Shown: positions 1-10,838, counted from the stretch's first letter. The stretch: DNA of 64,000 nt from Melastoma dodecandrum (GCA_029817715.1 JARUPY010000049.1:827383-891382), one strand, 5' to 3'. Numbers and translations are program-made. Notes: a model not told the origin generated them from the sequence alone.

Positions 1-110
1 GGTTCGAGATCATACCGTGGGGTAGGTAAATGAACGATAATTGGGCCGGGCCCAGTGTCTCCCGTCCATAATTGTTAATTGGGCCATACAGGCCCATAAG
101 CGGACATTTC
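1..110. promoter_or_regulatory. Site II (GGCCCA/TGGGCC) cluster upstream of the PPR gene
   Basis: At least three TGGGCC/GGCCCA-type elements lie within about 50 bp (positions about 43-52, 78-83 and 90-95), roughly 90-145 bp upstream of the chosen PPR start. Such elements are known TCP-factor sites enriched upstream of nuclear genes for organelle gene expression, which fits a mitochondrial PPR protein. No clear TATA box was seen. The functional role is inferred. Confidence 0.5.
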
Positions 111-187
111 TCGTGACATTTTTCCTCTGCAATTGCCGGCGCAAGTTATTTCCACTTTCTCGTACTCCGTCGGCGGCCCCAACCCGC

Positions 188-3100
188 ATGCGCCCAATCG
201 CTGCCGCCGCCTCCCTTCGATACGTCTATCACAGCGCCGCGCATCTCATCGCCATCCACCGCCTCCTTGGCCCCCGCTCTTACTTAGCACGCTCGGGTGC
301 TGCCGATCTCGAAGGCGTCGGGGAATCCGTCCTTGGGGGTTCCAAGGATCCGCGCCTTCACGGCGCCGTTTTCGATGTCCTTGGCGTGGTCCCTGAGGCC
401 GTGCGGAGGTTGCTTCGGCCCAATGCGGTAACGCCCCAGGATGTGCTAGAGCTGCTGCGGGGTTTCCGGACAGCTTGCCAAAATGGAGAGGGTGTTGCGG
501 ACAAGATTGGGTCTCTGTGGGAGATCTTCAAGCTTTGCGGGGAGCCTAAAGGAGGGTTTAATGTCGGAGTCAAGTTCGAGCATCTCCCTCGGGCATATGA
601 GATCATGGGATGGTTGCTCACGGAGGTCGGGATGTATGCCGAAGCTGAGTTGTGTCTTGGAGATGCCGAAAGGCGAGGATTTTCGCTGGTTGGTCCTGAG
701 ATTTTCGTTGACTTGATCGAGGGTTATGCCAGAGTTGGCAACTGGGGTAGGAGTGTTCGGCTGTTTGATGAAATGCGATGCAAAGGTTTTGTACCCGCTG
801 CCATGTGCTATGAAGCGCTGATCAGTTTACTTGTCAAGAATGACGAATCCCATACAGCGCTTCGAGTTTGCAATGATATGTTGGACCAGGGTATTCTCTT
901 GACTGATAATGCGAAGGTGGGCATTGGAAGTTTGGTAAATTTACTGTGTGGAGATGGAAGGGTTCAGGAAGCTAGGGGTCTTATCAAGAGGGCTGTTGTG
1001 TTTGGATATGTGCCTTGTAGTTTAGCTGCTAATGGGATTTTTCGAGGATATTGCAAAAAGAGGGATTTTGAGGATCTTGTTAGTTTCTCGATGGAATTCA
1101 AGTGTCCCCCTGATGTTAAAGTCGGCAATAAGATTTTACAAACACTGTGTAGCAATTATGGGTCGGAGAGGGCTAACCTGTATAGGCTCGAATTGGAGCA
1201 CGTGGGATTTGTGCCTGATGAGACAAGTTTTGGTATCTTGATCGGCTGGTGCTGCCGGGAAAGGAACCTGAAAGGTGCTTCTACGCATTTCTCGGAGATG
1301 TTGGAGAGAGGTTTAAAACCTGAATTATACACGTATAATGCTCTTCTTAGCGGGCTGTTTAGGGAGAGTATGTGGAGGCATGCCCTTCACATTGTTGATG
1401 AGATGAAAGATGGAAGGACTGTGCCCGATCTATCAACTTTCAAGATACTCTTGGCTGGGTATTGTAAAGCGAGGGAGTTTAATGAAGTCATAAAAATTGT
1501 TGAAGAAATGTGGAAGGTTAGTTTGATTGAACTATCTTCGACTGAGGATCCAATATGTAGGGCCTTTTCACTATTGGGATTCGATCCACTAGCGATAAGG
1601 ATGAAAAGGGATGGGGGAGTTGGATTATCTAGAACAGAATTCTACGACAGCTTAGGGAATGGACTTTACCTGGACACCGATGTGGAAGAGTTCGATGGAA
1701 GATTGGATAAGGTCCTCAAAGACTCGGTTCTCCCTGATTTTAACTCTATCATCATGCAGGAATCTGTCTGCGGAAATCTGGAACATGCTCTTACATTGAT
1801 GGATAAAAGTGATAGATGGGGACAAGAGTTGTCTCCGAATGTGTTGTCAACTATGGTCAAGAGCCTCTGTGAGTCCCGTTTTCCTGTCAAAGCAATTATT
1901 CGTATTTTGGCCAAATGTCCTAATTATGTCAACCTGATGGATGAAGGAGCTCTCAATTTGCTTTTACAGCTGTACAGCTATAGAGGATTGCATTTGAAAG
2001 CTTGGGATCTTTTTAACCGAATGGTGGGAGGCAGTCTGGTGATAAGATACGAGACATACTCTAGGTTTGCCAAATGTTTATGCAAGAGGGGAGATTCGAC
2101 GGTATTTGCTGGATTTCTCAGGCTAGTGCGAAAATTGAAGTGCTCATTACAGAGCGAAGATTTCAAAGCTGTCATTCGATGCCTGTGCCAGAAAGGACTG
2201 GTCTATCAAGCAGTGGAGCTTTTCAAAATACTTCAGATGATTACCCACGACTCTGTTACTTGCGATATTTTCGTCGAGGAACTTTCTGATGTAGGTTTTG
2301 CTACTGTTGCCTGTCGTGTTGTCCAAGAAATGCCTCCCGCAGACTGTTGCCTAACAAGTATAGCTTATAATCGGCTCGTAATAGGACTCTGCCAAGAGAA
2401 GGATCGTATTAAAGTTTTGCAGGTGTATGATGATATGAAATCTAAGCTAATGGTCCCGTCTGCAGATGCTTCAGTCAAGATACTTCCCTTTCTCCTTGAG
2501 GCACAAAGGTTTGCAGAAGCAAACCTGCTTAGAGATGTCGTCCTCAGTCATCATCCTGATATGCAGAGACAGGTCGAGTTTGCTTTATTTAAGGGCTATT
2601 GCATGGCAAATGTGTTGGGAGATGCAGCTAGGCTGTTTCAAAGTGTTTTATTCAATAAAACGGCTCCAATTACTGAAGCTTGTGACACGATTCTTAGAGC
2701 AATTGTCCGTGTGGGCAACCCCAGAAAGGCTCAGGAGTTGCTTGGGCTCCTGATTAGGGAAAATGTTCGCTTCTCCATCTCGAGTTTTAGGATGCTGGTA
2801 CGGTTAATGAGCATTGGAGGACGTATCTGTCACATGTTAAGCCTTAAGGAGATGATTCTTAGAGAAAGCCTGAACGATAATAACATCGTTGTCTACAATG
2901 TCATGATTTACTCTGCTTTCACTTCTGGGAATATTTTGCTGGTCCCGAAAATCTTGGACGAAATGAATAGTAAGGAGCTGGTATTGACCGAAGCCTCGTA
3001 TAATTTTCTCTTGTGTGGTTTCTCTCGCTGCGATGACTTGTCACGTGCCCGGTATTACCTTTCTACTATGCTTGCCAAGGAAATGAGACCGAGCAATCGT

Positions 3101-3829
3101 AGTTTGAGGAGTATCATATACTGCTTGAATGAATCGGACAGGATTGGAGAGATATTACAAGAATTGGAATCTCATAGATGGTTGTGCCAATCCACGGTTC
3201 AGAATGCCATCATCTTCACTCTCGTCGACCGGGGGATGTTATCGGGGGCGGAAGCTTTCGTAGATCGGACAATTGAGAAGGGTCTACTCCCTGACGGTAT
3301 CATTTATGATTCTCTCATCCGAGAGTTATGTAGGAGAAACAAACCTAACAAGGCATTTGATCTTTTGAACGTAATGTTGAGGAAGAAATGTGTCCCAAGT
3401 GCTTCCTGTTACAATGCTCTGGTGTGTGGACTCAGCAAACAACATGAGCTGGAAACTGCACTGGATGTCCATGCCGAAATGGCATGGCGGGAGATCAAAC
3501 TGAGTTTTGAGGCATCTGACGAGCTCATCCGAGAATGTTGTGAGGTTGGACGAACCATTGAAGCTGAGAGGTTTCTCATGTCTGTGGTCAGGAGTGGCGA
3601 CAACCCAACCAGGGAGATGTTCGCTCGTGTGATTAGTCGGTATCGCTCCGAGAACAACACAAGGAAGGTGTCGGAGCTAATCAACAAAATGCGACAAAGT
3701 GGTCATGAACCCGACTTTGAAACGCATTGGTCCATCATAACCAAACTGAAACCCTCCGAGGACAAGTCAAAGGGTAACCGGCATGACGGTTTCTTGTCGA
3801 GGATTTTATCGGGAAGTGGCCTCTTGTGA
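188..3829 (+). CDS. Pentatricopeptide repeat (PPR) protein, At5g15280-like, probably mitochondrial
   Basis: A single uninterrupted exon encodes 1213 residues, close to the roughly 1230 residues remembered for Arabidopsis At5g15280. The reading frame is open further upstream (to 41), but the Met at 188 is preferred because it begins an Arg/Ala/Ser-rich organelle-type leader, while the upstream part overlaps the Site II promoter elements. Many degenerate 35-residue PPR motifs follow, for example units containing GLKPELYTYNALLSGL and GLLPDGIIYDSLIREL. Recurring YN-LI/LL-G and M--KG-xPD signatures indicate a P-class protein without an E/DYW editing domain. P-class PPRs bind organelle RNA and affect its stability, splicing or translation; the RNA target here is unknown. 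Being intronless is typical of plant PPR genes. There are no internal stops. Confidence 0.93.
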   Translation: MRPIAAAASLRYVYHSAAHLIAIHRLLGPRSYLARSGAADLEGVGESVLGGSKDPRLHGAVFDVLGVVPEAVRRLLRPNAVTPQDVLELLRGFRTACQNGEGVADKIGSLWEIFKLCGEPKGGFNVGVKFEHLPRAYEIMGWLLTEVGMYAEAELCLGDAERRGFSLVGPEIFVDLIEGYARVGNWGRSVRLFDEMRCKGFVPAAMCYEALISLLVKNDESHTALRVCNDMLDQGILLTDNAKVGIGSLVNLLCGDGRVQEARGLIKRAVVFGYVPCSLAANGIFRGYCKKRDFEDLVSFSMEFKCPPDVKVGNKILQTLCSNYGSERANLYRLELEHVGFVPDETSFGILIGWCCRERNLKGASTHFSEMLERGLKPELYTYNALLSGLFRESMWRHALHIVDEMKDGRTVPDLSTFKILLAGYCKAREFNEVIKIVEEMWKVSLIELSSTEDPICRAFSLLGFDPLAIRMKRDGGVGLSRTEFYDSLGNGLYLDTDVEEFDGRLDKVLKDSVLPDFNSIIMQESVCGNLEHALTLMDKSDRWGQELSPNVLSTMVKSLCESRFPVKAIIRILAKCPNYVNLMDEGALNLLLQLYSYRGLHLKAWDLFNRMVGGSLVIRYETYSRFAKCLCKRGDSTVFAGFLRLVRKLKCSLQSEDFKAVIRCLCQKGLVYQAVELFKILQMITHDSVTCDIFVEELSDVGFATVACRVVQEMPPADCCLTSIAYNRLVIGLCQEKDRIKVLQVYDDMKSKLMVPSADASVKILPFLLEAQRFAEANLLRDVVLSHHPDMQRQVEFALFKGYCMANVLGDAARLFQSVLFNKTAPITEACDTILRAIVRVGNPRKAQELLGLLIRENVRFSISSFRMLVRLMSIGGRICHMLSLKEMILRESLNDNNIVVYNVMIYSAFTSGNILLVPKILDEMNSKELVLTEASYNFLLCGFSRCDDLSRARYYLSTMLAKEMRPSNRSLRSIIYCLNESDRIGEILQELESHRWLCQSTVQNAIIFTLVDRGMLSGAEAFVDRTIEKGLLPDGIIYDSLIRELCRRNKPNKAFDLLNVMLRKKCVPSASCYNALVCGLSKQHELETALDVHAEMAWREIKLSFEASDELIRECCEVGRTIEAERFLMSVVRSGDNPTREMFARVISRYRSENNTRKVSELINKMRQSGHEPDFETHWSIITKLKPSEDKSKGNRHDGFLSRILSGSGLL

Positions 3830-4211
3830 AGATACTCAAGGGGTTGGAAGGAGGTGGATTGGTTCCAGTTGCAGATAAAGCCTCCAACATGGCTTATTAC
3901 CAAATTCAACCACCCCACCTTCTTCCTCCTCCAGTGCTGCTTTGAGCAGGTGGACACCTCAAGAACATCGTACCTTTCCATTTTCCTGATCATGGTCCTC
4001 TTTCCCATTTGTGGAAATATTGGATTCGGAAAGTCTCTAGTATGTACCTAATCAATTATGCTTCGGTTCAGTGACTATGTCCCCTGATTGGTTTGAGCGA
4101 AGGCTGCGGCCGTTCCTATAAATTGCTCATCGAGATGTACTCTGACAAAGCATGGTTCAATATCATTCCTACAGTAATCTTCCCAAGAGTTTGGCGAGAG
4201 GAAGTAGATCG
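3830..4211. promoter_or_regulatory. PPR 3' flank and promoter of the CASP-like gene
   Basis: The stretch between the PPR stop and the CASP-like start has no other credible gene. A TATA-like CCTATAAATT occurs at about 4116, followed by an open frame from 4152. The Met at 4212 was chosen instead because it starts the usual short hydrophilic N-terminus before the first membrane segment. Confidence 0.4.
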
Positions 4212-4908
4212 ATGGAAGCAGGAGATGCGCCCAAGGGTCTAGGCAAGCCGGCCTTCATGGCAAGCAAGGGGGTGGCGGTCCTTGACCTCATCTTGAGGAT
4301 AGCTGCATTTGTCTGCACTCTTGGGAGCGCCATAGCCATGGAACTACTAACGAAACGCTCCCTTTCTTTACTCAGTTCGTTCAGTTCCATGCGAGGTTTA
4401 ACGATCTGCCCACGTTCACGTAAGCCAATCAACGCATTATATTATATCAACCATCCCCTTGATGTAGGTGAGGTGATCGTGTTGTTTACATTGCCTCGAC
4501 TTGTCAGGTTTTTTGTGGTCGCGAATTCAGTGGCGAGTGCGTGCCTCATCCTCTCCCTGCCGCTCTCCATTTTCCATATCGCAAAGAGCGGCACACAGAA
4601 CAGCAGGGTCATCTTGGTCATATTCGACACGGTAATTCCTTTAGATACAGCAAGGCGCTGATCTCATGTTGTAATCTCTGCCCGTCTGTAACATGCCATT
4701 GGCACTCGTGACAGCAGGAGCTTCGGCCTCAGCTGCAATCGTATACCTGGCACACAATGGGAACACGAGGACGAACTGGTTCTCAATCTGTCAACAGTAT
4801 AACTCCTTCTGCGAGCGCACATCGGGCTCCTTGATCGGGTCATTCGGCGCAGTCGTGATCCTTGTGCTGCTTATCTTGCTCTCGGCCATAGCACTCTCTT
4901 GCCGCTGA
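4212..4908 (+). pseudogene. Casparian strip membrane domain protein (CASP-like), apparently disrupted
   Basis: Three blocks match CASP proteins, which have four membrane spans and scaffold lignin deposition in the endodermis. Block 1 (4212-4419) holds the cytosolic N-terminus, the first membrane span ([20 protein letters not shown]) and the conserved ETLPFFTQF region. Block 2 (4508-4631) holds FFVVANSVASACLILSLPLS. Block 3 (about 4693-4908) holds YLAHNGN and the last span. Two faults are visible. Around 4340 the reading frame slips by one base, as if one G were missing after the Met codon, because ETLPFFTQF is in the next frame. Intron 2 starts with GT at 4632 but has no AG before the required start of block 3; the bases there are GTAAC. 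Either the gene is inactivated or the sequence has errors. The closest remembered homologue is AtCASP5 (At5g15290), the neighbour of At5g15280. Confidence 0.72.
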
Positions 4909-5404
4909 TCGTCTCCACGTCATCACTGTTGTTTTTTCGCAATCGTTCTTTGAACGTATTTACAACGTCAAAAGTATCAACCAAGCTTATATTATGGACT
5001 TCGTTTGCATTATTTCATCTGATAATCACGTGATGTTGTTGGAGTGAACACAAAATTTGGCAATATGATTTGTTAATTACCGCTCCTAATTACCGTAGTT
5101 AACTTGCAAAAACTATAACTGAAAAATAACAACTATAGGCTGGTTTGTAAACGGTCACCGTCTTCGTTGCCGCTGCCACAATATGGCCGTGCTGTCATAT
5201 TACCCTACGAGCCACAAAGGCACTTTCAGTACCCCCTGCATCGCCTCGCTGATCTTCTTGTCTTTCCGGCTGGTTTTATGCGATACCAGGCCGAAGTTTC
5301 TCAGCCACTAGTCAGTTATCTCTTTATTATGAGCCCGCGAAGGGATAATACATATCCAACAGAATTCGATGACACCCTGAATTTGGACTGCTTAAACCCG
5401 ACCA
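4909..5404. other. Intergenic, AT-rich in its first half
   Basis: This holds the CASP-like 3' flank and the leader region of the next gene. Positions 5167-5404 stay open in one frame that overlaps the methyltransferase start, but that frame carries no recognisable domain. No repeat or RNA gene was seen. Confidence 0.3.
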
Positions 5405-6327
5405 ATGCTTGCCGCCACTCCGCAAAACATGCGGCCACAGAAACTCATGGCCTCGGCTCATTGGAGCTCCTTCACCAACCTCCCCAGAATCCTCAACATG
5501 GCAGCAGATGGGCCCGCTGCAGAAAAGAATTCTTCGGCCGGGAAGGTCAAGCGATTAGTCCTCTCCCCCGAAGGCAGGACGAAGCTAAACAACTCTCCGG
5601 ACAGGGATTTCTACGCCCTTCCCCGTTTTGTAAAGCACGTGGATGACAACTTCATCAGCGCGTTGACCCAACTTTGTCAGGACAGGATAAGGCCGGAGTC
5701 GGAGATCCTTGATTTGATGAGCTCTTGGGTCAGCCATCTTCCTGATGAGGTCAAGTACAAGAGGGTGGTAGGCCACGGGATGAACGCCCAGGAGCTCTCA
5801 AGGAATCCGAAGTTGGACTATTTCTTCGTGAAGGATCTGAACAAGGACCAGACGCTGGAGATCCAGAGCAACAGCTTCGATGTTGTCCTATGCACCGTCA
5901 GCGTGCAGTACCTTCAACAGCCGGAGAAGGTAACAGGCAACCACTCTCAAACCGACACAATTCGTAACAATCCCGTCGATCTCACTCACCTTCATCACGG
6001 TTGTCTGTTAAGGTATTCGCGGAGGTGTTTAGAGTGTTGAGGCCGGGGGGAATGTTCATCGTGAGCTTCAGCAATCGCCTGTTCTACGAGAAGGCAATCA
6101 GCGCGTGGAGAGACGGCACCGCCTATGGCAGAACTCAGCTCGTCGTGCAGTACTTTCAGTGCGTCCGGGGGTTCACGGAGCCAGAAACAATCCGCAGAGT
6201 GCCGGCCGCCGATCGGACCAAGGGATCGCCCTTGGACGCGTTCTTGAGATTCGTAGGTTTGTTAGGGGGGTCGGATCCTTTCTATGCGGTGATTGCCCAC
6301 AAGAACTTCAAACCAATATACGAATGA
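5405..6327 (+). CDS. SAM-dependent methyltransferase-like protein, probably plastid-targeted
   Basis: Two exons, 5405-5929 and 6013-6327, join as EKV-FAEVFRVL through a GT-AG intron and encode 279 residues. The C-terminal half has the class I methyltransferase pattern. NSFDVVLCTVSVQYL (about residues 157-171) is the motif II region, and FAEVFRVLRPGGMFIVSFSNR is the post-II region with the typical LRPGG turn. Motif I, the glycine-rich SAM loop, is not evident: its place is taken by ILDLMSSWVSHLP, and the protein may use SAM weakly or not at all. This non-canonical arrangement is also what I remember for a plant family including Arabidopsis At4g29590. The Ser/Ala/Arg-rich N-terminus is compatible with a transit peptide. 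The substrate is unknown. Confidence 0.82.
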
Positions 6328-6485
6328 ACTCGAGCACCTTCCCCCACCGAAATAACGCCACGTGTCCATGAAATCCCCCAAAAAAAGGCTCATCATCATC
6401 TTTTCCCCTCCATCGCTAACAAAGACTTTCCTATTCCAATCCACCATCATCCAAATCCAAGGCTTGCTGAGATGAGATTGCTGAG

Positions 6486-7509
6486 ATGAGTTCGACTTGC
6501 TTAGCCCCATTTCATCATCAAAGGCCGCTGTTCTTCCATGGGAGATTGCGTTTGGATTGGAAATTTCAGTCGCATTCCCGGGGAGGAGACCGGTTGCGGC
6601 GGAAGCCCAATGTCAAGGCTTCGTCGCCGTCTTCTCCTTCCACTTACACTTCCAGGATTAGCACCGACATCCCGCTCTACGAGTCCCCCGGGGTAAGGAA
6701 CCGCGTGAAGTGATTGCCCGAAAGCCACAGAGCTCGAGTCTCTTCCTGACGTTTTTGTTGTTTTTTTTTCTGATGTTGAGATTGATTCACAGGCGTCGTT
6801 CGATCAGTACTTAGAGGACAAGCCAAGAGTTTTTGACGCAATCTTCCCCGACAAGCGGCGGAGCCAGCGGCTGAGCGAGGATGAATGGAGGATTCAGATG
6901 TTGCCTATTCAGTTCTTGTTCTTGACCGTGTGGCCGGTGATAGACATGAGGCTGAGATGTGAATCGATGGGGCGGCATTATCCGCCGGGAATCCCCCACG
7001 ATGTCTCAAAGGTCCTCGAGCTTGGCATTGTAAGTGCAATGAGATTTTGGATTCAGTAAGAGTTGTCGTTGTCTTTGCATTTTGTCATTTGTGAGATCGT
7101 TTGCTCTGCAGACAAGGTGGGAGCTCCAGGGGCTCGACAAGGTTCTCGAGCCGTCTCATTTCTCGCTGGCCGTCAAAGGAGCATTGTACCCGGACAGGCG
7201 TGGTCCGCGTAGCCGGCTCAAAGGCCAGCTCGAGATGACGATAAGCTTCGTGCTTCCTTCCGTGCTGACTCTGGTTCCTGAAAATGTCCTCCAAAGTGTC
7301 GCTGAGTCGGTTAGAAATATCGATCTCATGCTTGTTCCTTCCTTCTGTTCAATCAGTGATGAAAGCATCTTCATAACATCTCGAGGCGTCCTGGTTTTAT
7401 ATTACAGGTGTTGACGAGATTGGTGGAGAACATGAAATTCAAAGTTAACGGCAGCTTGCTTGCGGATTACAGCAAGTTCAAGAACGAGAGAAGTCGTCTT
7501 CTTGCATGA
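6486..7509 (+). CDS. DUF1997 family protein, probably chloroplast
   Basis: Four exons, 6486-6692, 6793-7029, 7112-7309 and 7408-7509, all with GT-AG introns, give 247 residues. The first exon encodes a Ser/Arg-rich transit-like leader ending ...YESPG. The following exons encode the conserved core with FDQYLEDKPRVFDAIFPD, LPIQFLFLTVWPVIDMRL and LEMTISFVLPSVLTLVPENV. This matches the plant and cyanobacterial DUF1997 proteins, which have a beta-rich lipid-binding-like fold and are usually plastid-targeted; their biochemical function is not established. The gene starts only 159 bp after the methyltransferase stop in the same orientation, so its promoter must be short or overlap that gene's 3' end. 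Confidence 0.83.
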
Positions 7510-9896
7510 TAGTGCTCTCCTCGCATGATTCGGTTGTAATTTCATCAGTAGTCGGAACAAGAGCATGAGTCGTGATTGAACAGATGGAAACGACTCCGAT
7601 CTCTTCCAACAATCTCCCTTCCATAAATTCGCGAGACAATCTTTATGGCCGAGCGACAATCTCGGCATGTTCTTAAGTTCTTAAATGCGTAGAGTGGTTC
7701 CGGGACGAGTGCTCATGATCCCAAAGCAGCTCAATCTCCTCCTCGCTTAGCATGACGTATGAACCTGTTAAGGCATGGGAGTACATCGGGAATGCAACCG
7801 GCCTTCCACAGCTTTTGCATCATCAGTTCGAGCATAACATATGCTGTCAGAATACCGGACCGGCCCATATGTCGACGGGATGTTAGAATACCGGAACGGC
7901 ATATATGCCGAACCCAACATACAAGCCCAGCGAGCTCCATTCTAAAACCAATTGGTTGTACCGTGTTACCGGCATGTAAGAGGGACTCACTTTTGATGGA
8001 GATCATGAAGAATCGAAGCGCAGAGCTCCTCCGTCTCATGCATCGTCCTTTGGCTTTCCTTGATTCTGTCAGAGGAATGGTTTAATCTCTCGGTCGTCAT
8101 CATTAGCTGTGTTCTTTGATCGGCTGATTTCTGAAGGAATACTAGAAATGGTCACGCCAGTTGGCCCGGAATGGACATGAATCCATATCAACTTACACTT
8201 CACAGCTGTTGCAAACGAAATGAAAGGACGATCATCGCGAATTACCATAACAGCATGGCGACTCTAACAGCTCCTCTCCGGTACCCGTATTACCCAAAGT
8301 CAGCCTCTTGACCTCGTTCTTTAAGGTTGTTCAGGTCAGACACCTCAGCTTAGCAAGTAGAACCCCTTCGACATTCGGCGTCAAGCTTCTCGCCTCCAAG
8401 TCCATTTTCCGAATCTATCAGAAAAGAAGGGCAAGAACAGAAGCCTCAAAACGCAAGAACAGGGAACAAATTCTCTCGAGTCTACCACGCGGAAGAGCCA
8501 AAAATTACCAAACCTTCGGCTTCATCTATTCCGGACTTAATCTCGGAAACCCTTTGCTTCTTGAGCTCTGTATATAGGAACCACATTAATAATCCAGCAG
8601 AGACCAGCACAAGAAGCACTAGAGCCAATTCTTCTTCAGACAAACACGGCAATGTCTGCAGCCAATCACAAAACATTTACCCGCACCATTAAATTTAACG
8701 CCTCCAGAAAGCAGAAGATAATCCACAAGCCGGACAAACCTAATGGCGTCGCAATTAGACACGGGCCAAGACCATCCAGCGATCCCCCGGATGACAACAG
8801 AGTCCCTCATCGGATGCACTGAGCACATTGTCACACCCGGGCCACGCAAACCAACAACAACACCACCCGAGCCATCACAGTTATTTGCACAATATTTCTT
8901 ATCCCATCCATACCTATCTAAAGCTTCGCAAGAAAGCAATAACCCAATCGCGACCGAAGAACACTTAACCTTTATCGCTGAACCTCACAAATGATTCATT
9001 CCCAATTTCATCCGATAAACGGTGATGCCTCTGTCGGTGGCCGCAGAGGCAGTGCATTTCCTCGAGAGATTGGCGGAGACATGGCAGTACTGACGCTCAT
9101 AACTGTAAAAAACCTGGCAGTACTATCCAACAAAACCAAAATTCAGGAAAATTAGGGGAAAGGAGAAACCGCAGGAGATCAGCCAGCATATATTGATGGA
9201 TGGATCGAATCGTAATCGCGTTGAGAGCAAAGGATATTTGCATTCTTCCGGCGATCCATCTCTCCGAGAATACCACGAATGATATTGGCATTCTTCCCTG
9301 AGCGAAATTTCCTCCGCCGTTTTATTTTTGTTTTATCTATTTGTATATAAATTTTTAACGCTTTCGGCCGGCCGATTTCAATCGCAGCGGCATCGAGTTC
9401 GCAAATGAAACAGCTCGAGCTATCACTTTCGAATTAGAAAGATGTCGCTTCCAATCTTCTTGTATGCGTACAGTACACGAGGACTTCGTGCTAGAGAACC
9501 CAGACGTGATAAGCAGTATCGTTGCCGAACATTCAAATCCTAAGGACAACGCATGCTGTGCATCGTTTTTGTTGAACTTCAGATGAATCCTAAACAGGGC
9601 ATACTGTATTCGTTTGTGCCTGCAACATTTGCTTGTCTCTCGAGAATACATTTTGTTTCATTGAAGTACTACGATCATGCCAACATGCTTTGGCGATCAG
9701 TCACGTTTTGTTCGTGCTCATTCGTATTTGAGTTCCTTTGGCAACAACGCCCTGAGTTTTAGATTGCCGTCTCTTTGTTTTCGCCGCAGCAGGACCAATG
9801 GTTCCAAAACTCAGGGAATGGGAAAGAGGACAATTGGGTATGAACAAGAAAGAAGTGATTACAAGACTCTGACGCCCCTTAGAGGTAGAATACAGG
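7510..9896. other. 2.4 kb without a confident gene
   Basis: After the DUF1997 stop there is no coding exon I can recognise up to the ERF gene. About 7846-7912 holds two imperfect copies of a unit beginning AGAATACCGGA(A/C)CGGC. A small minus-strand frame with a membrane helix (8482-8676) is listed separately. The rest has the composition of untranslated or non-coding DNA. Confidence 0.3.
8482..8661 (-). CDS. Possible small single-pass membrane protein exon (uncertain)
   Basis: The minus strand has an open frame of about 60 residues: a short acidic segment (LSEEE), a hydrophobic helix (LALVLLVLVSAGLLMWFLY), and a charged tail (TELKKQRVSEIKSGIDEAEG). A GCTGCAG acceptor-like site sits directly before the ACATTGCCG that opens this segment, so it may be the last exon of a spliced gene whose first exon I could not identify. 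The helix-plus-charged-tail layout looks like a real small membrane protein, but no family was recognised and there is no other support. Confidence 0.25.
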   Translation of the reverse strand: MQTLPCLSEEELALVLLVLVSAGLLMWFLYTELKKQRVSEIKSGIDEAEGLVIFGSSAW

Positions 9897-10754
9897 ATGA
9901 ACCGCATGACGAGGAAGAGACGGGCCAGTAGCGAAATGAGTAAGTTGAGGATGACGGAGGGATCCAAACCAGGGGAAGTGAGGATGGCTCCAAAGCGGCT
10001 CGTCGGCGTCCGGCAAAGGGCGTCCGGTAGATGGGTTGCGGAGATTAAGGATACCGTTCAGAGGGTAAGGGTATGGCTAGGTACTTTCGACACAGCGGAA
10101 GAGGCTGCGAGGGCGTATGATGAGGCAGCTCGCTTCCTTCGTGGAGCCAACACTCACACCAACTTCATGCCCAGTTGCCAAGTTCAGTCTTCTTCTCCTG
10201 CACCTCGCTCGAAAATTGCCAATCTTCTTATTCAGAGGTTGAAAGCAAGAAATGAGTCTGTCGATTCAGGAATCAGGCAACAAAAGCTCGTGAATGGAAG
10301 CAACATATATGGAGAATTGAGCGAGGTTGCATCCTCTGTCAGCCCGATCAATGGAATGGAACAGCTGATGGCCTACGAGAGCCATCCCGGTGCAGAAGAT
10401 GCGGACATCATTGGCTGCACTACAAATTTTAACAAGAGATTTAGCCCATCCTACGAATTGAGCAACCTCGATCGGTCTTTGCTCAGAGGCAACAAAGTTT
10501 TCAGCGGAAGTGCAGAGATGGGGGCATTCAACACCCAGATTCTCGAATATGCCTTGTATTCGAGTCACTACCCTTTTGAGATCATTGCCCCAGTCAAAGC
10601 AGGAGATATCTGGGAGGAGTGTAAGAACACCCACGGCCACTTTGAACACTGTCAACCATGGGAGGTCGTTACCCACTCAGCCCTATCCCCACAGCCAGTT
10701 CATGCCACCAGTCCGCCAATTAGACGACGCACTTCCACAGTCCGAGAGAAATGA
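9897..10754 (+). CDS. AP2/ERF transcription factor (RAP2-11-like), C-terminus probably frameshifted
   Basis: As read, the frame gives 285 residues with one AP2/ERF domain at about residues 35-90 ([18 protein letters not shown] ... [20 protein letters not shown] ... GANTHTNF). The domain keeps the DNA-contacting Arg/Trp residues and the A/D ERF-type positions. Such factors bind GCC-box or related promoter elements; RAP2-11-like members act in low-potassium and ethylene responses in Arabidopsis. The frame ends at 10754 in a basic tail with no known motif. The +1 frame from about 10650 continues to 10836 and encodes an acidic, hydrophobic end containing [16 protein letters not shown], which looks far more like an ERF C-terminus. 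One extra G in the GGG at about 10661 would explain the switch. Confidence 0.8.
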   Translation: MNRMTRKRRASSEMSKLRMTEGSKPGEVRMAPKRLVGVRQRASGRWVAEIKDTVQRVRVWLGTFDTAEEAARAYDEAARFLRGANTHTNFMPSCQVQSSSPAPRSKIANLLIQRLKARNESVDSGIRQQKLVNGSNIYGELSEVASSVSPINGMEQLMAYESHPGAEDADIIGCTTNFNKRFSPSYELSNLDRSLLRGNKVFSGSAEMGAFNTQILEYALYSSHYPFEIIAPVKAGDIWEECKNTHGHFEHCQPWEVVTHSALSPQPVHATSPPIRRRTSTVREK

Positions 10755-10838
10755 TGGAGACTTGTCGATCTGGAGCACTCTTGAGGATCTACCTTCCCTT
10801 AATGACACTAGCTCATTGTTTCCGCACGCTGGCTAACT

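Noticed and set aside
7731..8039. 102-residue minus-strand frame ending at 7731
   Set aside because: It lacks any domain, spans the imperfect direct repeat at about 7846-7912, and is paralleled by an equally long open frame on the other strand.
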